Positions 38,714-51,755 are shown, numbered from the stretch's first letter. The stretch is 64,000 bases of DNA from Providencia vermicola (GCF_020381325.1 NZ_JAGSPI010000004.1:231588-295587); one strand, 5' to 3'. A program made the numbers and translations. Notes: generated by a model not told the origin, from the sequence alone.

Positions 38714-38740
38714 AAAAAGGCGGGTTACCCCGCCTTTTTT
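38714..38740. terminator. Terminator between secA and mutT
   Basis: AAAAAGGCGGG / CCCGCCTTTTT around a short loop: a GC-rich stem flanked by A and T runs, so it works in either orientation. It lies 22 bp past the secA stop on the minus strand. Confidence 0.88.
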
Positions 38741-38761
38741 ATCTTAATGAGTAATAGTAAC

Positions 38762-41473
38762 TTAATTCAAACGGCCATGACATTGTTTGTATTTTTTACC
38801 TGAGCCACAAGGACAAGGGTCGTTACGGCCAATTTTGTGACCTTGAGTTGCTATGTTAGCTTCGGTTTCAGTCATTAAAGATTCAGCACCCGCTTCATGA
38901 CTTAATTGTTGCCTTTTCGCTAAACGCTCAGCTTCTTCACGACGCTGTTGCTCTAATGCTTCAACCTCTTCAGGTAAACGAACTTGTACCTTAGATAATG
39001 TGCTGATTACTTCATATTTCAAGGCTTCAAGCATATTAGCAAACATACTAAAGGATTCGCGTTTATATTCTTGTTTAGGGTCTTTTTGTGCATAACCACG
39101 TAAGTGAATACCCTGGCGCAAGTAATCCATCGAAGCCAAGTGCTCTTTCCATAAGGTATCTAGTGTTTGTAACATGACACCTTTTTCAAAGTTGCGCATC
39201 GCTTCTGCACCAACAATTTCCTCTTTACGCTCATAGATTTCAACCGCTTTTTGCATGATACGTTCACGTAAAGTTTCTTCATGCAATTCAGGTTCTTTAT
39301 CCAGCCATTCTTTCATTGGCAGATCAAGGTCAAAGTCATTAACTAAACGCTGATGCAATCCGTCAATATCCCACATTTCCTCTAACGATTGAGGTGGAAT
39401 ATAGGCATCCATCGTGGTGGTAAAGACATCTTCGCGAATGCTGTCAACCGTTTCTTTAATATCACCACCGTCGAGTAATTCATTACGCTGTGTATAAATA
39501 GCACGACGTTGATCACTCGCAACATCATCATATTCAAGCAATTGTTTACGAATATCAAAGTTACGGCTTTCAACTTTGCGCTGTGCGTTAGCAATCGCTT
39601 TAGTTACCCATGGATGTTCAATCGCTTCTCCTGGTTTCATACCCAGTTTTTTCATCATGCCTGTCACACGATCAGAGGCGAAGATACGCATCAGAGCATC
39701 TTCCATCGATAAGTAAAAACGTGAAGAACCCGCATCCCCTTGACGACCTGCACGACCACGTAACTGGTTGTCAATACGACGTGATTCATGGCGCTCTGTA
39801 CCAATGATGTGCAAACCACCTGCTGCTAAAACCGCATCATGGCGCACTTTCCAATTTGCTTTGATTTCATCAATTTGCTCTTGCGTTGGCTCTTCTAACG
39901 CAGCAACTTCGGTCTGCCAGCTTCCCCCTAACATGATATCCGTACCACGGCCTGCCATGTTAGTTGCAATAGTAACTGCACCAGCTTGTCCCGCGTTTGC
40001 GATGATATCCGCTTCCATTGCGTGGAATTTTGCATTCAGCACATTATGGTTAATCTTAGCTTTTTTCAGTGCGTTAGAAATCAGCTCTGATTTCTCGATA
40101 GAAATTGTCCCCACCAGCACAGGTTGGCCATTCGACGTTCTTTCACGAATATCTTCAATGATGGCTGCAAATTTATCGGTTTCGTTCATGTAAACGAGGT
40201 CAGGTAAATCTTTACGCACCATTGGACGGTTAGTTGGGATAACAATAGTGTCTAATTTATAAATTGAGCTAAATTCAAATGCTTCAGTATCCGCTGTACC
40301 CGTCATACCCGCCAGTTTTTCGTATAAACGGAAATAGTTCTGGAATGTAATCGACGCTAAGGTTTGGTTTTCATTTTGAATTTCAACACCTTCTTTTGCT
40401 TCAACCGCTTGGTGTAAGCCATCTGACCAGCGACGCCCTTCCATTGTACGACCCGTATGTTCGTCAACGATTACGATTTGGCCATCTTTAACAATATAGT
40501 CAACATCTAAGGTGAACAATGCATGAGCACGTAAGCCTGCCATTACATGGTGCATAAGCATAATGTTTGTTGGTGAATATAATGATTCGCCTTCATCCAT
40601 TAAGCCTTCTTTTGCCAGAAGTTCTTCAATTAACACCAGACCACGTTCGGTGATAGTGACTTGGCGTGATTTCTCATCAACAGAGAAATGCCCTTCCCCT
40701 TGGAAAGTATCTGAATCTTCTTTTTCTTGGCGTTGCAAATGTGGAATTAACTTATCCACTTTTTGGTAAAGTTCTGAGCTATCTTCTGCTGGACCTGAAA
40801 TGATCAGCGGTGTACGCGCTTCATCGATAAGGATTGAGTCGACCTCATCCACTAATGCATAGTGCAATTTACGTTGTACACGCTCTTCAGGGCTAAATGC
40901 CATGTTGTCACGTAAGTAGTCGAAACCAAACTCGTTATTAGTACCATAAGTAATATCTGCAGCGTAGGCTTCGCGCTTCGCAGGCGGTGCCATACCTGGT
41001 AAATTGATACCAACCGTTAAACCTAAAAATTCAAATAATGGGCGGTTATTTTCCGCATCACGTTTTGCTAAGTAGTCGTTTACCGTCACAACATGGACGC
41101 CTTTGCCACTTAACGCATTAATATAAGCAGGTAATGTCGCGGTTAATGTTTTACCTTCACCTGTACGCATTTCTGCAATACAACGTTCGTTGAGTACCAT
41201 CCCACCAATTAACTGCACATCAAAGTGACGCATACCAAAAACACGACGGCTTGCTTCACGCACGGTCGCAAATGCTTCTGGAATAATGCTTTCTAAGCTC
41301 TCGCCTTTAGTTAAGCGTTCACGGAATTCAACTGTTTTGGCTTTTAACTCATCGTCTGATAATTTTTCAAAATCAGGCTCTAAGCGATTAATTTTTTCCA
41401 CTTCTTTGCGCAGTCTGCGCAGAGTACGATCATTACGGCTACCGAATACTTTGGTCAAAATTTTAGTTAACAT
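38762..41473 (-). CDS. secA: Preprotein translocase ATPase SecA
   Basis: Motor of Sec-dependent protein export. 903 aa: NBD1 with Walker [12 protein letters not shown] near residue 102 and the [16 protein letters not shown] Walker B region near 209, preprotein-binding and helical scaffold domains, NBD2 with [12 protein letters not shown], and the C-terminal zinc motif [13 protein letters not shown] that binds SecB. Preceded by secM 96 bp upstream, whose translational arrest would control secA translation. Confidence 0.98.
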   Translation of the reverse strand: MLTKILTKVFGSRNDRTLRRLRKEVEKINRLEPDFEKLSDDELKAKTVEFRERLTKGESLESIIPEAFATVREASRRVFGMRHFDVQLIGGMVLNERCIAEMRTGEGKTLTATLPAYINALSGKGVHVVTVNDYLAKRDAENNRPLFEFLGLTVGINLPGMAPPAKREAYAADITYGTNNEFGFDYLRDNMAFSPEERVQRKLHYALVDEVDSILIDEARTPLIISGPAEDSSELYQKVDKLIPHLQRQEKEDSDTFQGEGHFSVDEKSRQVTITERGLVLIEELLAKEGLMDEGESLYSPTNIMLMHHVMAGLRAHALFTLDVDYIVKDGQIVIVDEHTGRTMEGRRWSDGLHQAVEAKEGVEIQNENQTLASITFQNYFRLYEKLAGMTGTADTEAFEFSSIYKLDTIVIPTNRPMVRKDLPDLVYMNETDKFAAIIEDIRERTSNGQPVLVGTISIEKSELISNALKKAKINHNVLNAKFHAMEADIIANAGQAGAVTIATNMAGRGTDIMLGGSWQTEVAALEEPTQEQIDEIKANWKVRHDAVLAAGGLHIIGTERHESRRIDNQLRGRAGRQGDAGSSRFYLSMEDALMRIFASDRVTGMMKKLGMKPGEAIEHPWVTKAIANAQRKVESRNFDIRKQLLEYDDVASDQRRAIYTQRNELLDGGDIKETVDSIREDVFTTTMDAYIPPQSLEEMWDIDGLHQRLVNDFDLDLPMKEWLDKEPELHEETLRERIMQKAVEIYERKEEIVGAEAMRNFEKGVMLQTLDTLWKEHLASMDYLRQGIHLRGYAQKDPKQEYKRESFSMFANMLEALKYEVISTLSKVQVRLPEEVEALEQQRREEAERLAKRQQLSHEAGAESLMTETEANIATQGHKIGRNDPCPCGSGKKYKQCHGRLN

Positions 41474-41569
41474 ACTTGTAATCTCATTAAATCAATAAGT
41501 TATTTTATTATTTCATAGATTTTAAGGCGCAGATTTTCTCAACATTGAGTTGATAAATCTGTTAAGAGA

Positions 41570-42097
41570 TCAAGCAGTTAATGGACCAGCACGAATGCCA
41601 TGCACTTGTGCAACCCAAATTGCAGGCTGGTAGGTAACAAAATGAGGGTAAATATAATGACTGACTAGCACCGTGCTTTCGTGCGTTTGAAGTGAACGCT
41701 CTGCCAACATGGCATAAAGCGTATCCAACATCAATTGTGGTGCAATAAGCTGTTCGGATTCTTCTTTTGTCGTCGCTACGTCATCATCTTCATTTGCAGA
41801 AAAAGCAAACGTGAGTTGTCGAATAACATTGCGCACCGCATGTTGCTGCCAATAATTAACCGAGTATGATGATGAAGAAGAAGAGCGCTGAGAATTTTGC
41901 TGCGCAAATAAGTTATCAAATGCATTAACCGCTTGGTTTTGGCGGTTTGCGGGTGATGAGTTAACTTGCGTAAGCTGAGATTCAGAAAGAGCATTTAAAA
42001 TCGTAGGCAAGCCGACACCCGTGGCAACCACACCTAATAATAGGTGGGACCAAAAGTATTTTCTACCGAGCTGTCGCCAAAAATTTAAAATGCCCAT
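41570..42097 (-). CDS. secM: Secretion monitor SecM
   Basis: Translated upstream of secA. Ribosome arrest near its end opens the secA ribosome binding site when secretion is slow. 175 aa with an N-terminal signal-like segment (FWSHLLLGVVATGVGLPTIL). The arrest region reads YQPAIWVAQVHGIRAGP: W and GIRAGP are kept, while the positions of E. coli F150 and I156 are Tyr and Val. After the arrest Pro only LTA remains. The middle is low-complexity (Ser/Gln-rich) and poorly conserved, as usual for SecM. Confidence 0.93.
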   Translation of the reverse strand: MGILNFWRQLGRKYFWSHLLLGVVATGVGLPTILNALSESQLTQVNSSPANRQNQAVNAFDNLFAQQNSQRSSSSSSYSVNYWQQHAVRNVIRQLTFAFSANEDDDVATTKEESEQLIAPQLMLDTLYAMLAERSLQTHESTVLVSHYIYPHFVTYQPAIWVAQVHGIRAGPLTA

Positions 42098-42173
42098 TAA
42101 ACTCTTATATAATAAATACGTGACAATATTTTTATCTGTATATTAGTTTCATCATTGTTAGCTGGAGCCACAA

Positions 42174-42695
42174 ATGAGAGATAGTCATCCACAAGCACTT
42201 TTCGATGTTCTTGAGGGATCATTGGCAAATTCATCAAATACTTTACAAACTATTCAGCGAAATGCGAAAGCCATTATCAAGCTGAACCGCGCTGTAAAGG
42301 GCTTATTGCCAGCTGAAATTAAGCCAATGTGCCGTGTTGCAAACTACCGCAATAATATTATGGTCATTGAAGTGGCAAATGCCAGTTGGATGACCCGTCT
42401 TAATTATGAAAAATTAAACTTACTTTCCGCACTAAGAACTTCTATTCTACCATCATTATCGTCTATCGACATCAGAATCAATCCCGATTTAATGCGAAAA
42501 AGCAAACAAAATAGTTCAGTAAATAACCGAACAGCTGCATCAACACAAAAAATGAACGAAAGGCAGATAAGTACACAAACAGCACAAGTATTATTAAAAT
42601 TAGCAGAAAATAGCCCGAAAGGATTAAAAGAAAGGTTTGAGCGGCTGGCTGCACTAGCCGGAGAGAGTACTAGTGCAACCAACAGAAAGCGCTAG
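42174..42695 (+). CDS. DciA-like DUF721 protein
   Basis: 173 aa with the DUF721 fold in the first about 105 residues (LFDVLEGSLANSSNTLQTIQRNAKAIIKLNRAVKGLLP...CRVANYRNNIMVIEVANASWMTRLNYEKLNLLSALR), then a polar, basic, Gln/Ser-rich tail. DUF721/DciA proteins act as operators of the replicative helicase DnaB in many bacteria. E. coli uses DnaC and has no gene at this position. Divergent from secM, convergent with lpxC. Confidence 0.85.
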   Translation: MRDSHPQALFDVLEGSLANSSNTLQTIQRNAKAIIKLNRAVKGLLPAEIKPMCRVANYRNNIMVIEVANASWMTRLNYEKLNLLSALRTSILPSLSSIDIRINPDLMRKSKQNSSVNNRTAASTQKMNERQISTQTAQVLLKLAENSPKGLKERFERLAALAGESTSATNRKR

Positions 42696-42711
42696 CCCAG
42701 GTTGGGCTAGC
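42691..42711. terminator. Hairpin between dciA-like gene and lpxC
   Basis: GCTAGCCCA / TGGGCTAGC, a 9-bp stem with a 3-nt loop, overlapping the stop codon of the DUF721 gene. T-rich flanks are weak on both sides, so it is a terminator-like structure for the convergent pair. Confidence 0.55.
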
Positions 42712-42721
42712 CGCATATTAA

Positions 42722-43642
<921 letters not shown>

Positions 43643-43738
43643 CTATTTCTCGCAATGTTATAAGTCCTACTGATCATCATACAAGATAATCAGTAGGAAA
43701 TTTTAGCACAAAAAGCGGAGAATCCAATATAAATAAAA

Positions 43739-44899
43739 TTAATCGGCTTGCTTACGCAAGAACGCAGGAATATCGAGATAATCTGGTTCTTTGTTTGTTT
43801 GCGTATTTTGGTCATTGACCGCTTTAGCCGCTGCTGGTTTCTCTTCGGTTAATGAAGACATGCTATTTTGCATTTGCTGATAGCGTTGTTCCATTGACGC
43901 CTGCTGTGACATTTTGTTGCTAACTAAGGTAATTTCAGGGCGTTTGTCCATACCAATACCTGTTGCAACAACTGTAACTCGCAGCTCTTCATGCATTTCT
44001 GGGTCGAGAGAAGTACCGATTACCACGGTCGCATTATCAGATGCGAATGCACGAATAGTGTTACCTACCGTTTCAAACTCATCCAAACGCAGGTCGAAAC
44101 CAGCGGTGATGTTGACTAACACACCACGAGCGCCTGACAGGTCGATGTCTTCCAGTAATGGGCTAGAAATTGCCATTTCAGCAGCTTCTTCGGCTCTATC
44201 TTCACCGCGTGCCACACCAGACCCCATCATCGCGTAGCCCATTTCTGACATAACGGTACGCACGTCAGCAAAGTCCACGTTCATTAAACCTGGGCGAGTA
44301 ATCAGCTCTGCGATACCTTGTACTGCGCCTTTAAGTACGTCATTTGCCGCACCAAAAGCATCCAGTAATGAGATACCACGACCAAGAACTTTTAATAATT
44401 TGTCATTTGGGATGGTGATCAACGAGTCAACATGTTTTGATAACTCAGTGATACCCGCTTCTGCAAATGCCATACGCTTTTTGCCTTCAAAATTGAAAGG
44501 CTTAGTCACGACCGCAACTGTCAGAATACCCAATTCTTTCGCCACTTCGGCAACGACTGGCGCTGCACCTGTGCCTGTACCACCGCCCATACCTGCTGCG
44601 ATGAAAACCATGTCTGCACCATCTAATGCATTACGTAGCGCTTCGCGATCTTCTTCCGCAGCATTGCGGCCGACTTCAGGGTTTGCACCTGCACCCAGAC
44701 CTTTTGTAATACCCGTACCGATCTGGATAGTTTGTCCGACTGCGGTTTTACGCAGTGCTTGTGCGTCCGTGTTGACGGCGAAGAATTCGACGCCTTCAAT
44801 ACGTTCACGCACCATGTGTTCAACGGCATTACCGCCGCCGCCACCAACACCGATGACTTTAATCACCGCATCGTTAGTGAGCTCCATTGGTTCAAACAT
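43739..44899 (-). CDS. ftsZ: Cell division GTPase FtsZ
   Basis: Tubulin homologue that forms the Z ring. 386 aa. Tubulin signature [13 protein letters not shown] near residue 106, N-terminal [14 protein letters not shown]7-loop region [11 protein letters not shown] near 207, a variable linker (about 317-370) and the C-terminal peptide [14 protein letters not shown] that binds FtsA and ZipA. It lies 60 bp downstream of ftsA. Confidence 0.99.
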   Translation of the reverse strand: MFEPMELTNDAVIKVIGVGGGGGNAVEHMVRERIEGVEFFAVNTDAQALRKTAVGQTIQIGTGITKGLGAGANPEVGRNAAEEDREALRNALDGADMVFIAAGMGGGTGTGAAPVVAEVAKELGILTVAVVTKPFNFEGKKRMAFAEAGITELSKHVDSLITIPNDKLLKVLGRGISLLDAFGAANDVLKGAVQGIAELITRPGLMNVDFADVRTVMSEMGYAMMGSGVARGEDRAEEAAEMAISSPLLEDIDLSGARGVLVNITAGFDLRLDEFETVGNTIRAFASDNATVVIGTSLDPEMHEELRVTVVATGIGMDKRPEITLVSNKMSQQASMEQRYQQMQNSMSSLTEEKPAAAKAVNDQNTQTNKEPDYLDIPAFLRKQAD

Positions 44900-44959
44900 A
44901 ATGTCTCTCCGTTTTGTGCTTACTACTTTTGAAGCTAATAATAGGCTTCTTTATTAAAA

Positions 44960-46216
44960 TTAGAATTCTTTTCTCAACCAACTGGTGATTTTACTGAACC
45001 AACCTGTGACTGAGGCACGCTTTTCTGTCTCGGTATCATCGCCAAGATGGCTTTCTTTACCGTAATGCAGAAGCCCTACCGCGGTAGAATAATATGGCTC
45101 CTGCGCGTAATCTGTTAACCCCGTAATATTTAATGGCGTACCAATTCTTACTTGGGTGTGGAACACTTTCTGGGCACATTCAACTAAACCGTCAATCTGT
45201 GCAGCACCGCCTGTTAAAACAATACCAGCCGCTAAATGGTGTTTGACACCTTGTTGACGTAACTGTTCCTGTAAATTTAAAATTTCTTCATTTACTAAGT
45301 TTAACAGCTCAGTATACCGCGGCTCGATGACTTCTGCTAAGGTTTGACGTTGTAAACTTCTCGGTGGTCGACCACCGACGCTCGGCACTTCAACTGTTTC
45401 ATCTTTGCTCACAATCGAACCAACAGCACAACCGTGGCGAACTTTAATCGCTTCTGCATCACTTGGTGGCGTACCAAAGGCATACGCGATATCGCTGGTA
45501 ACCACATTCCCTGCATAAGGAATCACTTTGGTGTGGCGTAACGCACCGCCAGTATAAACGGCCATATCCATAGTACCACCACCGATATCCACCACACACA
45601 CACCTAATTCACGTTCATCTTCAGTTAATACGCTATAGCTTGCTGCGAGACCAGCAAAAATCAGCTGGTCAACTTTTAGTCCACAACGTTCAACCGCTTT
45701 AACAATGTTTTTCGCCATATCATTATGACAAGTAATTAAATGAACTTTTGCTTGCATGCGCACACCCGACAAACCTACTGGGTTTTTAATCCCTTCTTGG
45801 TAGTCGATCGCAAATTCTTGCGGGATCACGTGCAGAATTCGATGCTCATCACGCACACGCACTGATTTCGCCGTATGCACCACACTATCAACGTCTTCTT
45901 GTGTCACTTCTTCTTCAGAAACTGGCACCATACCAATTTCATTTTGGCAGCTAACGTGTTTACCTGAAAGCGCCAAATAGACAGAGGAAATTTGGCAATC
46001 TGCCATCAGCTCTGCTTGGTCGATAGCCCGTTGAACACATTTTACGACAGACTCTAAGTCGTTTACGCCGCCTTTATCCATTCCACGAGATGGGCAGCTT
46101 CCCACCCCGATAATATTAACCATACCATCGGGCAGAATTTCGCCAACAAGGGCTGATACCTTGGAAGTTCCAATTTCAAGGCCTACCACTAATTTTCTGT
46201 CCGTTGCTTTAATCAT
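44960..46216 (-). CDS. ftsA: Cell division protein FtsA
   Basis: Actin-like ATPase that tethers FtsZ to the membrane. 418 aa: VVGLEIGTSKVSALVGE at the N terminus, 1C domain, VVDIGGGTMDMAVYTGG phosphate loop near residue 210, GIVLTGGAAQIDGL near 335, and the C-terminal amphipathic membrane-targeting helix (GWFSKITSWLRKEF). Between ftsQ and ftsZ, as in all enterobacteria. Confidence 0.98.
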   Translation of the reverse strand: MIKATDRKLVVGLEIGTSKVSALVGEILPDGMVNIIGVGSCPSRGMDKGGVNDLESVVKCVQRAIDQAELMADCQISSVYLALSGKHVSCQNEIGMVPVSEEEVTQEDVDSVVHTAKSVRVRDEHRILHVIPQEFAIDYQEGIKNPVGLSGVRMQAKVHLITCHNDMAKNIVKAVERCGLKVDQLIFAGLAASYSVLTEDERELGVCVVDIGGGTMDMAVYTGGALRHTKVIPYAGNVVTSDIAYAFGTPPSDAEAIKVRHGCAVGSIVSKDETVEVPSVGGRPPRSLQRQTLAEVIEPRYTELLNLVNEEILNLQEQLRQQGVKHHLAAGIVLTGGAAQIDGLVECAQKVFHTQVRIGTPLNITGLTDYAQEPYYSTAVGLLHYGKESHLGDDTETEKRASVTGWFSKITSWLRKEF

Positions 46217-46251
46217 TTCTTCTGCCTAAATTGAGTTATTAGCAATATTTT

Positions 46252-47058
46252 TTATTGTAACCCCGGTGGTGCATCAACCAAAACTGGCGCCCAGCCCACC
46301 GCAGCACCACTGGTATAACGTAAGTCAACGTAGTCGACGCGTTTGTCCGTTGTTTGCTGCAAGAGCGGATAAAGTTCAAGGAACCGATTTAACCGCTCTG
46401 AAACATCTTTTTTACCCAGTTCGATTCGGGTGTCGTTATCCAAAATGATTTGCCATGCATGGCGGGCTGTCATTGATAACGATTTAAGCTTTAACTTATG
46501 TGTCGCAAGCGTGTTTTTAAAGTTAGCGAGCTCTTTTAGTACCTCTTTTTGGCTACCTTGTGGGCCATAAAGCAATACATAATCTCCTTTACCATTTTCG
46601 CTTGCAGGTAAGTTAAACACCCTACCTTCTACATCCACCATATTTTGATCGTTCCATCTGGCGAATGGTTGGTACTCAACAATATGAATTTTCAATTCAT
46701 CTGGCCATTGTTTACGCACAGTAACTTGGCGTATCCATGGCATCATACTTATTTGGTTTTGGATAGCGTTGACATCGACTGTCATAAACGTACCCGGTTG
46801 CCCTAACGATAAAATCGCCTTTCTTACATCATCGTTCTTGGTGTAATGCCGCTCACCTGTTAAGACGAGCTTTGACATCGGTAGCCTGTCAGCATCTTTC
46901 ATCCACGTCATCACCATCCAACCACTCCAAACGATGGTACCGACAACGATGAGAAAGAAAAACAACCCGCCTAAAAATGCCCCATTACTTGGGCCTGAAC
47001 GTGGGTCATCATCGTTGTGATTCTTATGATGCCTGACGTTTAACGCTGCTTGCGACAT
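46252..47058 (-). CDS. ftsQ: Cell division protein FtsQ
   Basis: Bitopic divisome protein that recruits FtsL/FtsB. 268 aa: cytoplasmic N terminus ([14 protein letters not shown]), one membrane segment ([21 protein letters not shown], about 30-50), POTRA domain ([20 protein letters not shown]...) and beta domain ending [17 protein letters not shown]. It starts one base after the ddlB stop. Confidence 0.97.
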   Translation of the reverse strand: MSQAALNVRHHKNHNDDDPRSGPSNGAFLGGLFFFLIVVGTIVWSGWMVMTWMKDADRLPMSKLVLTGERHYTKNDDVRKAILSLGQPGTFMTVDVNAIQNQISMMPWIRQVTVRKQWPDELKIHIVEYQPFARWNDQNMVDVEGRVFNLPASENGKGDYVLLYGPQGSQKEVLKELANFKNTLATHKLKLKSLSMTARHAWQIILDNDTRIELGKKDVSERLNRFLELYPLLQQTTDKRVDYVDLRYTSGAAVGWAPVLVDAPPGLQ

Positions 47059-47059
47059 A

Positions 47060-47980
47060 TCAACGAGCCAATTCTAAAATTCGCACAACTAACTGCGAAA
47101 AATCTAAACCTGCCTGACGCGCGGCCATTGGTACTAAGCTGTGGCTCGTCATACCTGGCGAAGTGTTCACTTCCAACAAGTAAAACTGCCCATCGCTATC
47201 TTGCATCACGTCAACACGCCCCCAGCCATCACAACCGACCGCTAAATAGGCATTCATCGCTAACTCAGCAAGCTCAGACTCACGTTGTGCATCTAAACCA
47301 CTTGGGCAGAAATATTGGGTCTCATCAGACAAATATTTTGCTTCGTAGTCATAAAATATTCCTGGCGGCTGGATACGAATCGACGGTAGCGTTTTATCAC
47401 CTAATACCGCGATGGTGTATTCAGGACCACTGAGCCACTTTTCAATTAATACGGTTTCGTCGAAACGAAACGCTAATTCAAGTGCCGCAGGTAATGCATC
47501 TAAGCTGTCCACCTTACTCATACCAACACTCGAACCTTCTAAGCTTGGTTTTACAATTAATGGCAAACCCAGTGTGTTAACTTTTGCAGCGATTTGTTCA
47601 CAACTCAACTGCGAATGTTGCTGTTTAGTTAAGTATATATAAGGAGATACACTTAGTCCCGCACCTTGCCATAATTGTTTTGTTCTGAGCTTGTCCATAC
47701 TCAGTGCCGATGCCATTACGCCACTTCCCGTGTAAGGCAAACCAAGGTATTCAAGCATCCCTTGGATCGTACCATCTTCACCACCTCGACCATGCAATGC
47801 GATGAAAACTTTATCAAAACCTGCTTCTTTTAACGTAATAACAGGGAAAGTTTTGGTATCAATAGGATGCGCATCAACTCCGCCTTGGCGAAGCCCTGCC
47901 AATACGGCATTTCCTGACTGAAGTGACACTTCACGTTCAGCTGATGTCCCACCAAATAGCACCGCAATTTTCTCTGCCAT
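47060..47980 (-). CDS. ddlB: D-alanine--D-alanine ligase B
   Basis: ATP-grasp enzyme making D-Ala-D-Ala for peptidoglycan. 306 aa. [17 protein letters not shown] at the N terminus, [25 protein letters not shown] near residue 63, the ATP-binding [14 protein letters not shown] near 144 and [18 protein letters not shown] near 270. Between murC (2-bp gap) and ftsQ. Confidence 0.98.
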   Translation of the reverse strand: MAEKIAVLFGGTSAEREVSLQSGNAVLAGLRQGGVDAHPIDTKTFPVITLKEAGFDKVFIALHGRGGEDGTIQGMLEYLGLPYTGSGVMASALSMDKLRTKQLWQGAGLSVSPYIYLTKQQHSQLSCEQIAAKVNTLGLPLIVKPSLEGSSVGMSKVDSLDALPAALELAFRFDETVLIEKWLSGPEYTIAVLGDKTLPSIRIQPPGIFYDYEAKYLSDETQYFCPSGLDAQRESELAELAMNAYLAVGCDGWGRVDVMQDSDGQFYLLEVNTSPGMTSHSLVPMAARQAGLDFSQLVVRILELAR

Positions 47981-47982
47981 GT

Positions 47983-49446
47983 TTATTCCTCGACCATTGG
48001 TGGCTGTAATTTCGTTTCCGCGAGCGTTTTGGCTATTTTACCAATATTTCCTGCGCCTTGAACTAAAATTAAATCATTTTCATCAAGAGTTTGAGCTAAA
48101 AGATGAGAAATTTGTTCCGGTTCTGAAACATAAATCGGATCAATCTGACCACGACCTCGAATTGTGCGGCATAATGAGCGGCTATCAGCCCCTGCAACAT
48201 GCTTTTCACCCGCTGAATAAACATCCAACATCAGCAATACATCCACTTGCCCTAATACATTGACGAAATCGTCGTATAAATCACGGGTACGTGTATAACG
48301 ATGTGGTTGAAAAATCATCACAATGCGTTTATCTGGCCAACCGGCTCGTGCCGCTTTAATGGTGGCATCCACTTCTGTTGGGTGGTGACCATAGTCATCC
48401 ACTAACATGACCTCACCTTCTTTGCCGTTGACATTGCGTAATGCAAAATTGCCCAAGAAGTCAAAACGGCGTCCTGTACCCTGGAATTCCACTAATGCAG
48501 ATAAAATGTGTAAGTCATCAATGCCTTCTTCCGTCGCAACCGCAACCGCAGCTGTGGCGTTTAATGCATTATGGCGACCTGGCGCGTTCAACACGACCGT
48601 CAATTCCGGCATATTTTCACGTGCAATAGTGAAAAAGCCTTGGTTGCCTTTTTGTTCGTATTTGGTGATGCGCACATCGGCATCCTCACTAAAACCATAA
48701 GTGGTGATGTAGCGGCCAATTTTTGGTAGCAATGAACGAATGACAGGATCATCAATACACATCACTGCACGGCCATAAAATGGCAAGTTATGCAGAAAAT
48801 TAATGAAGGTGTCCGTTAAATTATCAAAGTTACCTTGGTAAGTATCCATGTGGTCAGCTTCGATATTGGTCACTACCGCAACTAATGGCTGCAAATGCAA
48901 GAACGATGCATCACTTTCGTCCGCTTCCGCAATCAGATAACGGCTACTCCCTAAACGTGCATGTGTTCCCGCTGATTTCACTAACCCGCCGTTAACAAAC
49001 GTAGGGTCTAAACCTGCTTGTGCATAAATGCCTGAAATCATTGCCGTCGTGGTCGTTTTACCATGTGTTCCCGCAACAGCGATACCGTGACGGTAACGCA
49101 TTAATTCAGCTAACATTTCAGCACGACGAATAACAGGAATACGGAGTTCTTTCGCCGCTTGAATTTCAGGGTTTTCACTTGAAATCGCCGTTGAAACGAC
49201 AACCACACTGGCATTCTCAACATTTTCTGGACGGTGATTAAAATAAATCGTTGCACCTAATTCAGTTAATTGTTGAGTCACAGCATTGGGCGCCAAGTCT
49301 GAACCACTAATTTCATAGCCTTCATTTGCCAACACTTCAGCGATACCACCCATGCCAGCACCACCGATGCCGACAAAATGGATGTGCCTGACTCTTCTCA
49401 TTTCTGGCACTGATGTTCTTAATTTCGCTAATTGTTGTGTATTCAC
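47983..49446 (-). CDS. murC: UDP-N-acetylmuramate--L-alanine ligase
   Basis: Adds the first amino acid to UDP-MurNAc. 487 aa Mur ligase: Rossmann domain [23 protein letters not shown]-loop [14 protein letters not shown] near residue 125, [14 protein letters not shown], and the C-terminal domain with [13 protein letters not shown] and [16 protein letters not shown]. Between murG and ddlB, with a 45-bp gap after murG. Confidence 0.98.
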   Translation of the reverse strand: MNTQQLAKLRTSVPEMRRVRHIHFVGIGGAGMGGIAEVLANEGYEISGSDLAPNAVTQQLTELGATIYFNHRPENVENASVVVVSTAISSENPEIQAAKELRIPVIRRAEMLAELMRYRHGIAVAGTHGKTTTTAMISGIYAQAGLDPTFVNGGLVKSAGTHARLGSSRYLIAEADESDASFLHLQPLVAVVTNIEADHMDTYQGNFDNLTDTFINFLHNLPFYGRAVMCIDDPVIRSLLPKIGRYITTYGFSEDADVRITKYEQKGNQGFFTIARENMPELTVVLNAPGRHNALNATAAVAVATEEGIDDLHILSALVEFQGTGRRFDFLGNFALRNVNGKEGEVMLVDDYGHHPTEVDATIKAARAGWPDKRIVMIFQPHRYTRTRDLYDDFVNVLGQVDVLLMLDVYSAGEKHVAGADSRSLCRTIRGRGQIDPIYVSEPEQISHLLAQTLDENDLILVQGAGNIGKIAKTLAETKLQPPMVEE

Positions 49447-49491
49447 TCTGTTTTCGCTTCTTTATAAAATCGGTATCAAATGTGACTAAAA

Positions 49492-50565
49492 CTATTTAGC
49501 CACTTCGCAAATCACGGCTGCAACACGTTCAGTTGCATCACTAATTGCACAATCATGGGCTTTTTCAGCCATCGACAACAATTCTGCTCTATCCCACTGC
49601 TCAAGCAGGTTTGCTACCGCTTCTGCGGTAAATTGTGGTTGCTCTAAGATCTTCGCAGCGCCCGCTTTTTCCAGTGGTAATGCATTCCAATATTGCTGGC
49701 GGTCTTTGTGCTGAAAAGGAACAAAAATAGCAGGTAAACCTGCGGCTGCAACTTCACTGACGGTCAATGCGCCAGAACGGCATACAACAATATCTGCCCA
49801 AGCATAAGCTTGCGCCATATCGTCAATAAATTCAGTAACTTTATACTCAGAATTGCCTGAAACTTGCAGATGTTCATTATACAACGCTTCAGTAGATTCC
49901 TTACTGCCTTTTCCCGCTTGGTGCCAGATATTTAACTGTTTGCCTACTTTTGCAGCAACTTGTGGCATCACTTGGTTTAAAATCCGAGCACCTTGGCTGC
50001 CACCTACAACTAATACGCGTATCGCGCCTTCTCGACCTGCTAAGCGAGCCGCAGGTGCAGGCAGTGCCAGTACATCTTCACGAACAGGGTTACCAACTAC
50101 AGGTGCATCAGGGAAAGCCCCCGGAAACGCTTGCAAAACCCGTTTTGCGATACGCGATAACCATTTGTTCGTCAAACCCGCGATGCCATTTTGCTCATGA
50201 AGAACAACCGGAACACCACACTGCCATGCCGCAATACCACCGGGGCCTGAAACATACCCCCCCATGCCTAAAACCGCATCGGGCTGATAACGTTTAATAA
50301 TCGTTTTTGCTTGGCGAATCGCTTTATAAATACGCCATGGCGCGCCTAACTGTGCGGCAATACCTTTGCCTCTTAAACCTGAAATCTGAATAAACTCAAT
50401 ATCTATGCCATGTTTTGGCACTAAGGTCGCTTCCATTCTATCCGCCGTTCCTAACCAGCGAATTTCCCAGCCCTGAGCCTGCAAATAATGCGCCACAGCC
50501 AGCCCTGGAAAGACATGCCCTCCTGTTCCACCTGCCATGACGAGTAATTTTTTTGGCTGACTCAT
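49492..50565 (-). CDS. murG: UDP-GlcNAc:undecaprenyl-PP-MurNAc-pentapeptide GlcNAc transferase
   Basis: Peripheral membrane GT-B glycosyltransferase that converts lipid I to lipid II. 357 aa: [18 protein letters not shown] near the N terminus, [14 protein letters not shown] near residue 104, [16 protein letters not shown] near 190 and [23 protein letters not shown] near 265. Its ATG overlaps the ftsW stop by 4 bp (ATGA). Confidence 0.98.
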   Translation of the reverse strand: MSQPKKLLVMAGGTGGHVFPGLAVAHYLQAQGWEIRWLGTADRMEATLVPKHGIDIEFIQISGLRGKGIAAQLGAPWRIYKAIRQAKTIIKRYQPDAVLGMGGYVSGPGGIAAWQCGVPVVLHEQNGIAGLTNKWLSRIAKRVLQAFPGAFPDAPVVGNPVREDVLALPAPAARLAGREGAIRVLVVGGSQGARILNQVMPQVAAKVGKQLNIWHQAGKGSKESTEALYNEHLQVSGNSEYKVTEFIDDMAQAYAWADIVVCRSGALTVSEVAAAGLPAIFVPFQHKDRQQYWNALPLEKAGAAKILEQPQFTAEAVANLLEQWDRAELLSMAEKAHDCAISDATERVAAVICEVAK

Positions 50566-51755
50566 TTGGTACTCCTTACAAACGCCTGCGCTTTTTCTAG
50601 GCGTGTTTCAAAATCAATTCGCAGTAATACCGCTATCGCTGCGGCCATCACTAATAAACTGGAACCACCATAACTAATTAGGGGTAACGTTAACCCTTTC
50701 GTTGGCAGCATACCGGATGCTGCACCGACGTTAACCAAGGCTTGGAAAGTAAACCAAATACCAATAGAGCAGGCCATATAGCCGCCAAATAATTGGTTAG
50801 ACATCAACGCACGACGCCCAATCATCATCGCCCTAAATGCCAACATGAACACCATTAACAGGACTAATACAACTCCGACATAACCCAATTCTTCCGCTAA
50901 CACGGAGAAAATAAAGTCAGTATGCGCTTCAGGCAGATACTCCAGTTTTTGAACTGAATTTCCTAACCCTTGGCCTAACATTTCACCACGACCAAATGCC
51001 ATTAATGACTGTGTTAACTGATAGCCACTACCAAATGGGTCATCCCATGGGTTTAAAAACGAGGTTACACGGCGTAAACGGTAAGGCTCAAACCAAATCA
51101 GCGCTAATACCCCCACCGCACAGGTGGCAATACCAATAATAAACGGAGCTAACCTTGCGCCTGCTAAAAACAGTAAGCCTAATGTTGTGACGACTAATAC
51201 AATGACCGTACCTAAGTCAGGCTGTAAAAGCAGTAATGATGCCATCACAATCAAAATACACATCGGTTTGATAAACCCAAGGAAGCGAGTACGAACTTCT
51301 TCCGACTTACGTACTAAGTAACTGGAAACATAGCAAAATAAAGTAAATTTAGAAATTTCAGCTGGCTGAATTTTCACTAACCCGACGTCAATCCAACGAG
51401 ATGCCCCGTTAACCGAACTCCCTGCCACTAATACCACGACTAACATGCCCAGTGAGCCCATCAAAAATAGGAAGTTATACTTTTCCCAAAAAGCCATCGG
51501 TATGCGCATGACCGCTAATGATAAGGCGAAAGCAATAACGAGATAGACCATGTCGCGCTTTGCAAAGTAAAACGGGTCTTCCGTCAGACGCTGCCCCACA
51601 GGCATCGAGGCCGAAGTCACCATAATGAAGCCGATTGCCGCTAAACCGAATGCCAACCAGACCAATGTACGGTCGTACAACGTTGAGCCTGAAATCACGC
51701 CATTTTTTTCACCAATGACCCAATTTTTTAAACGCATCGCACCCGGTATGCTCAT
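50562..51755 (-). CDS. ftsW: SEDS peptidoglycan polymerase FtsW
   Basis: Multi-spanning septal glycosyltransferase working with FtsI. 397 aa with about ten hydrophobic segments. SEDS hallmarks: the [18 protein letters not shown] motif near residue 130, [12 protein letters not shown] near 175, [18 protein letters not shown] near 275 and the C-terminal [17 protein letters not shown]. It overlaps murD by one base at its start and murG at its end. Confidence 0.98.
   Translation of the reverse strand: MSIPGAMRLKNWVIGEKNGVISGSTLYDRTLVWLAFGLAAIGFIMVTSASMPVGQRLTEDPFYFAKRDMVYLVIAFALSLAVMRIPMAFWEKYNFLFLMGSLGMLVVVLVAGSSVNGASRWIDVGLVKIQPAEISKFTLFCYVSSYLVRKSEEVRTRFLGFIKPMCILIVMASLLLLQPDLGTVIVLVVTTLGLLFLAGARLAPFIIGIATCAVGVLALIWFEPYRLRRVTSFLNPWDDPFGSGYQLTQSLMAFGRGEMLGQGLGNSVQKLEYLPEAHTDFIFSVLAEELGYVGVVLVLLMVFMLAFRAMMIGRRALMSNQLFGGYMACSIGIWFTFQALVNVGAASGMLPTKGLTLPLISYGGSSLLVMAAAIAVLLRIDFETRLEKAQAFVRSTK

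Noticed and set aside
43665-43698. Ten-bp inverted repeat between ftsZ and lpxC as a terminator
   Set aside because: No U tract on either strand and a 14-nt loop; too weak to call, and lpxC downstream needs its own transcription to pass or start here.
44400-44957. 185-codon plus-strand ORF opposite ftsZ
   Set aside because: Shadow frame of ftsZ; Pro/Ala/Ser-rich translation without domain features.
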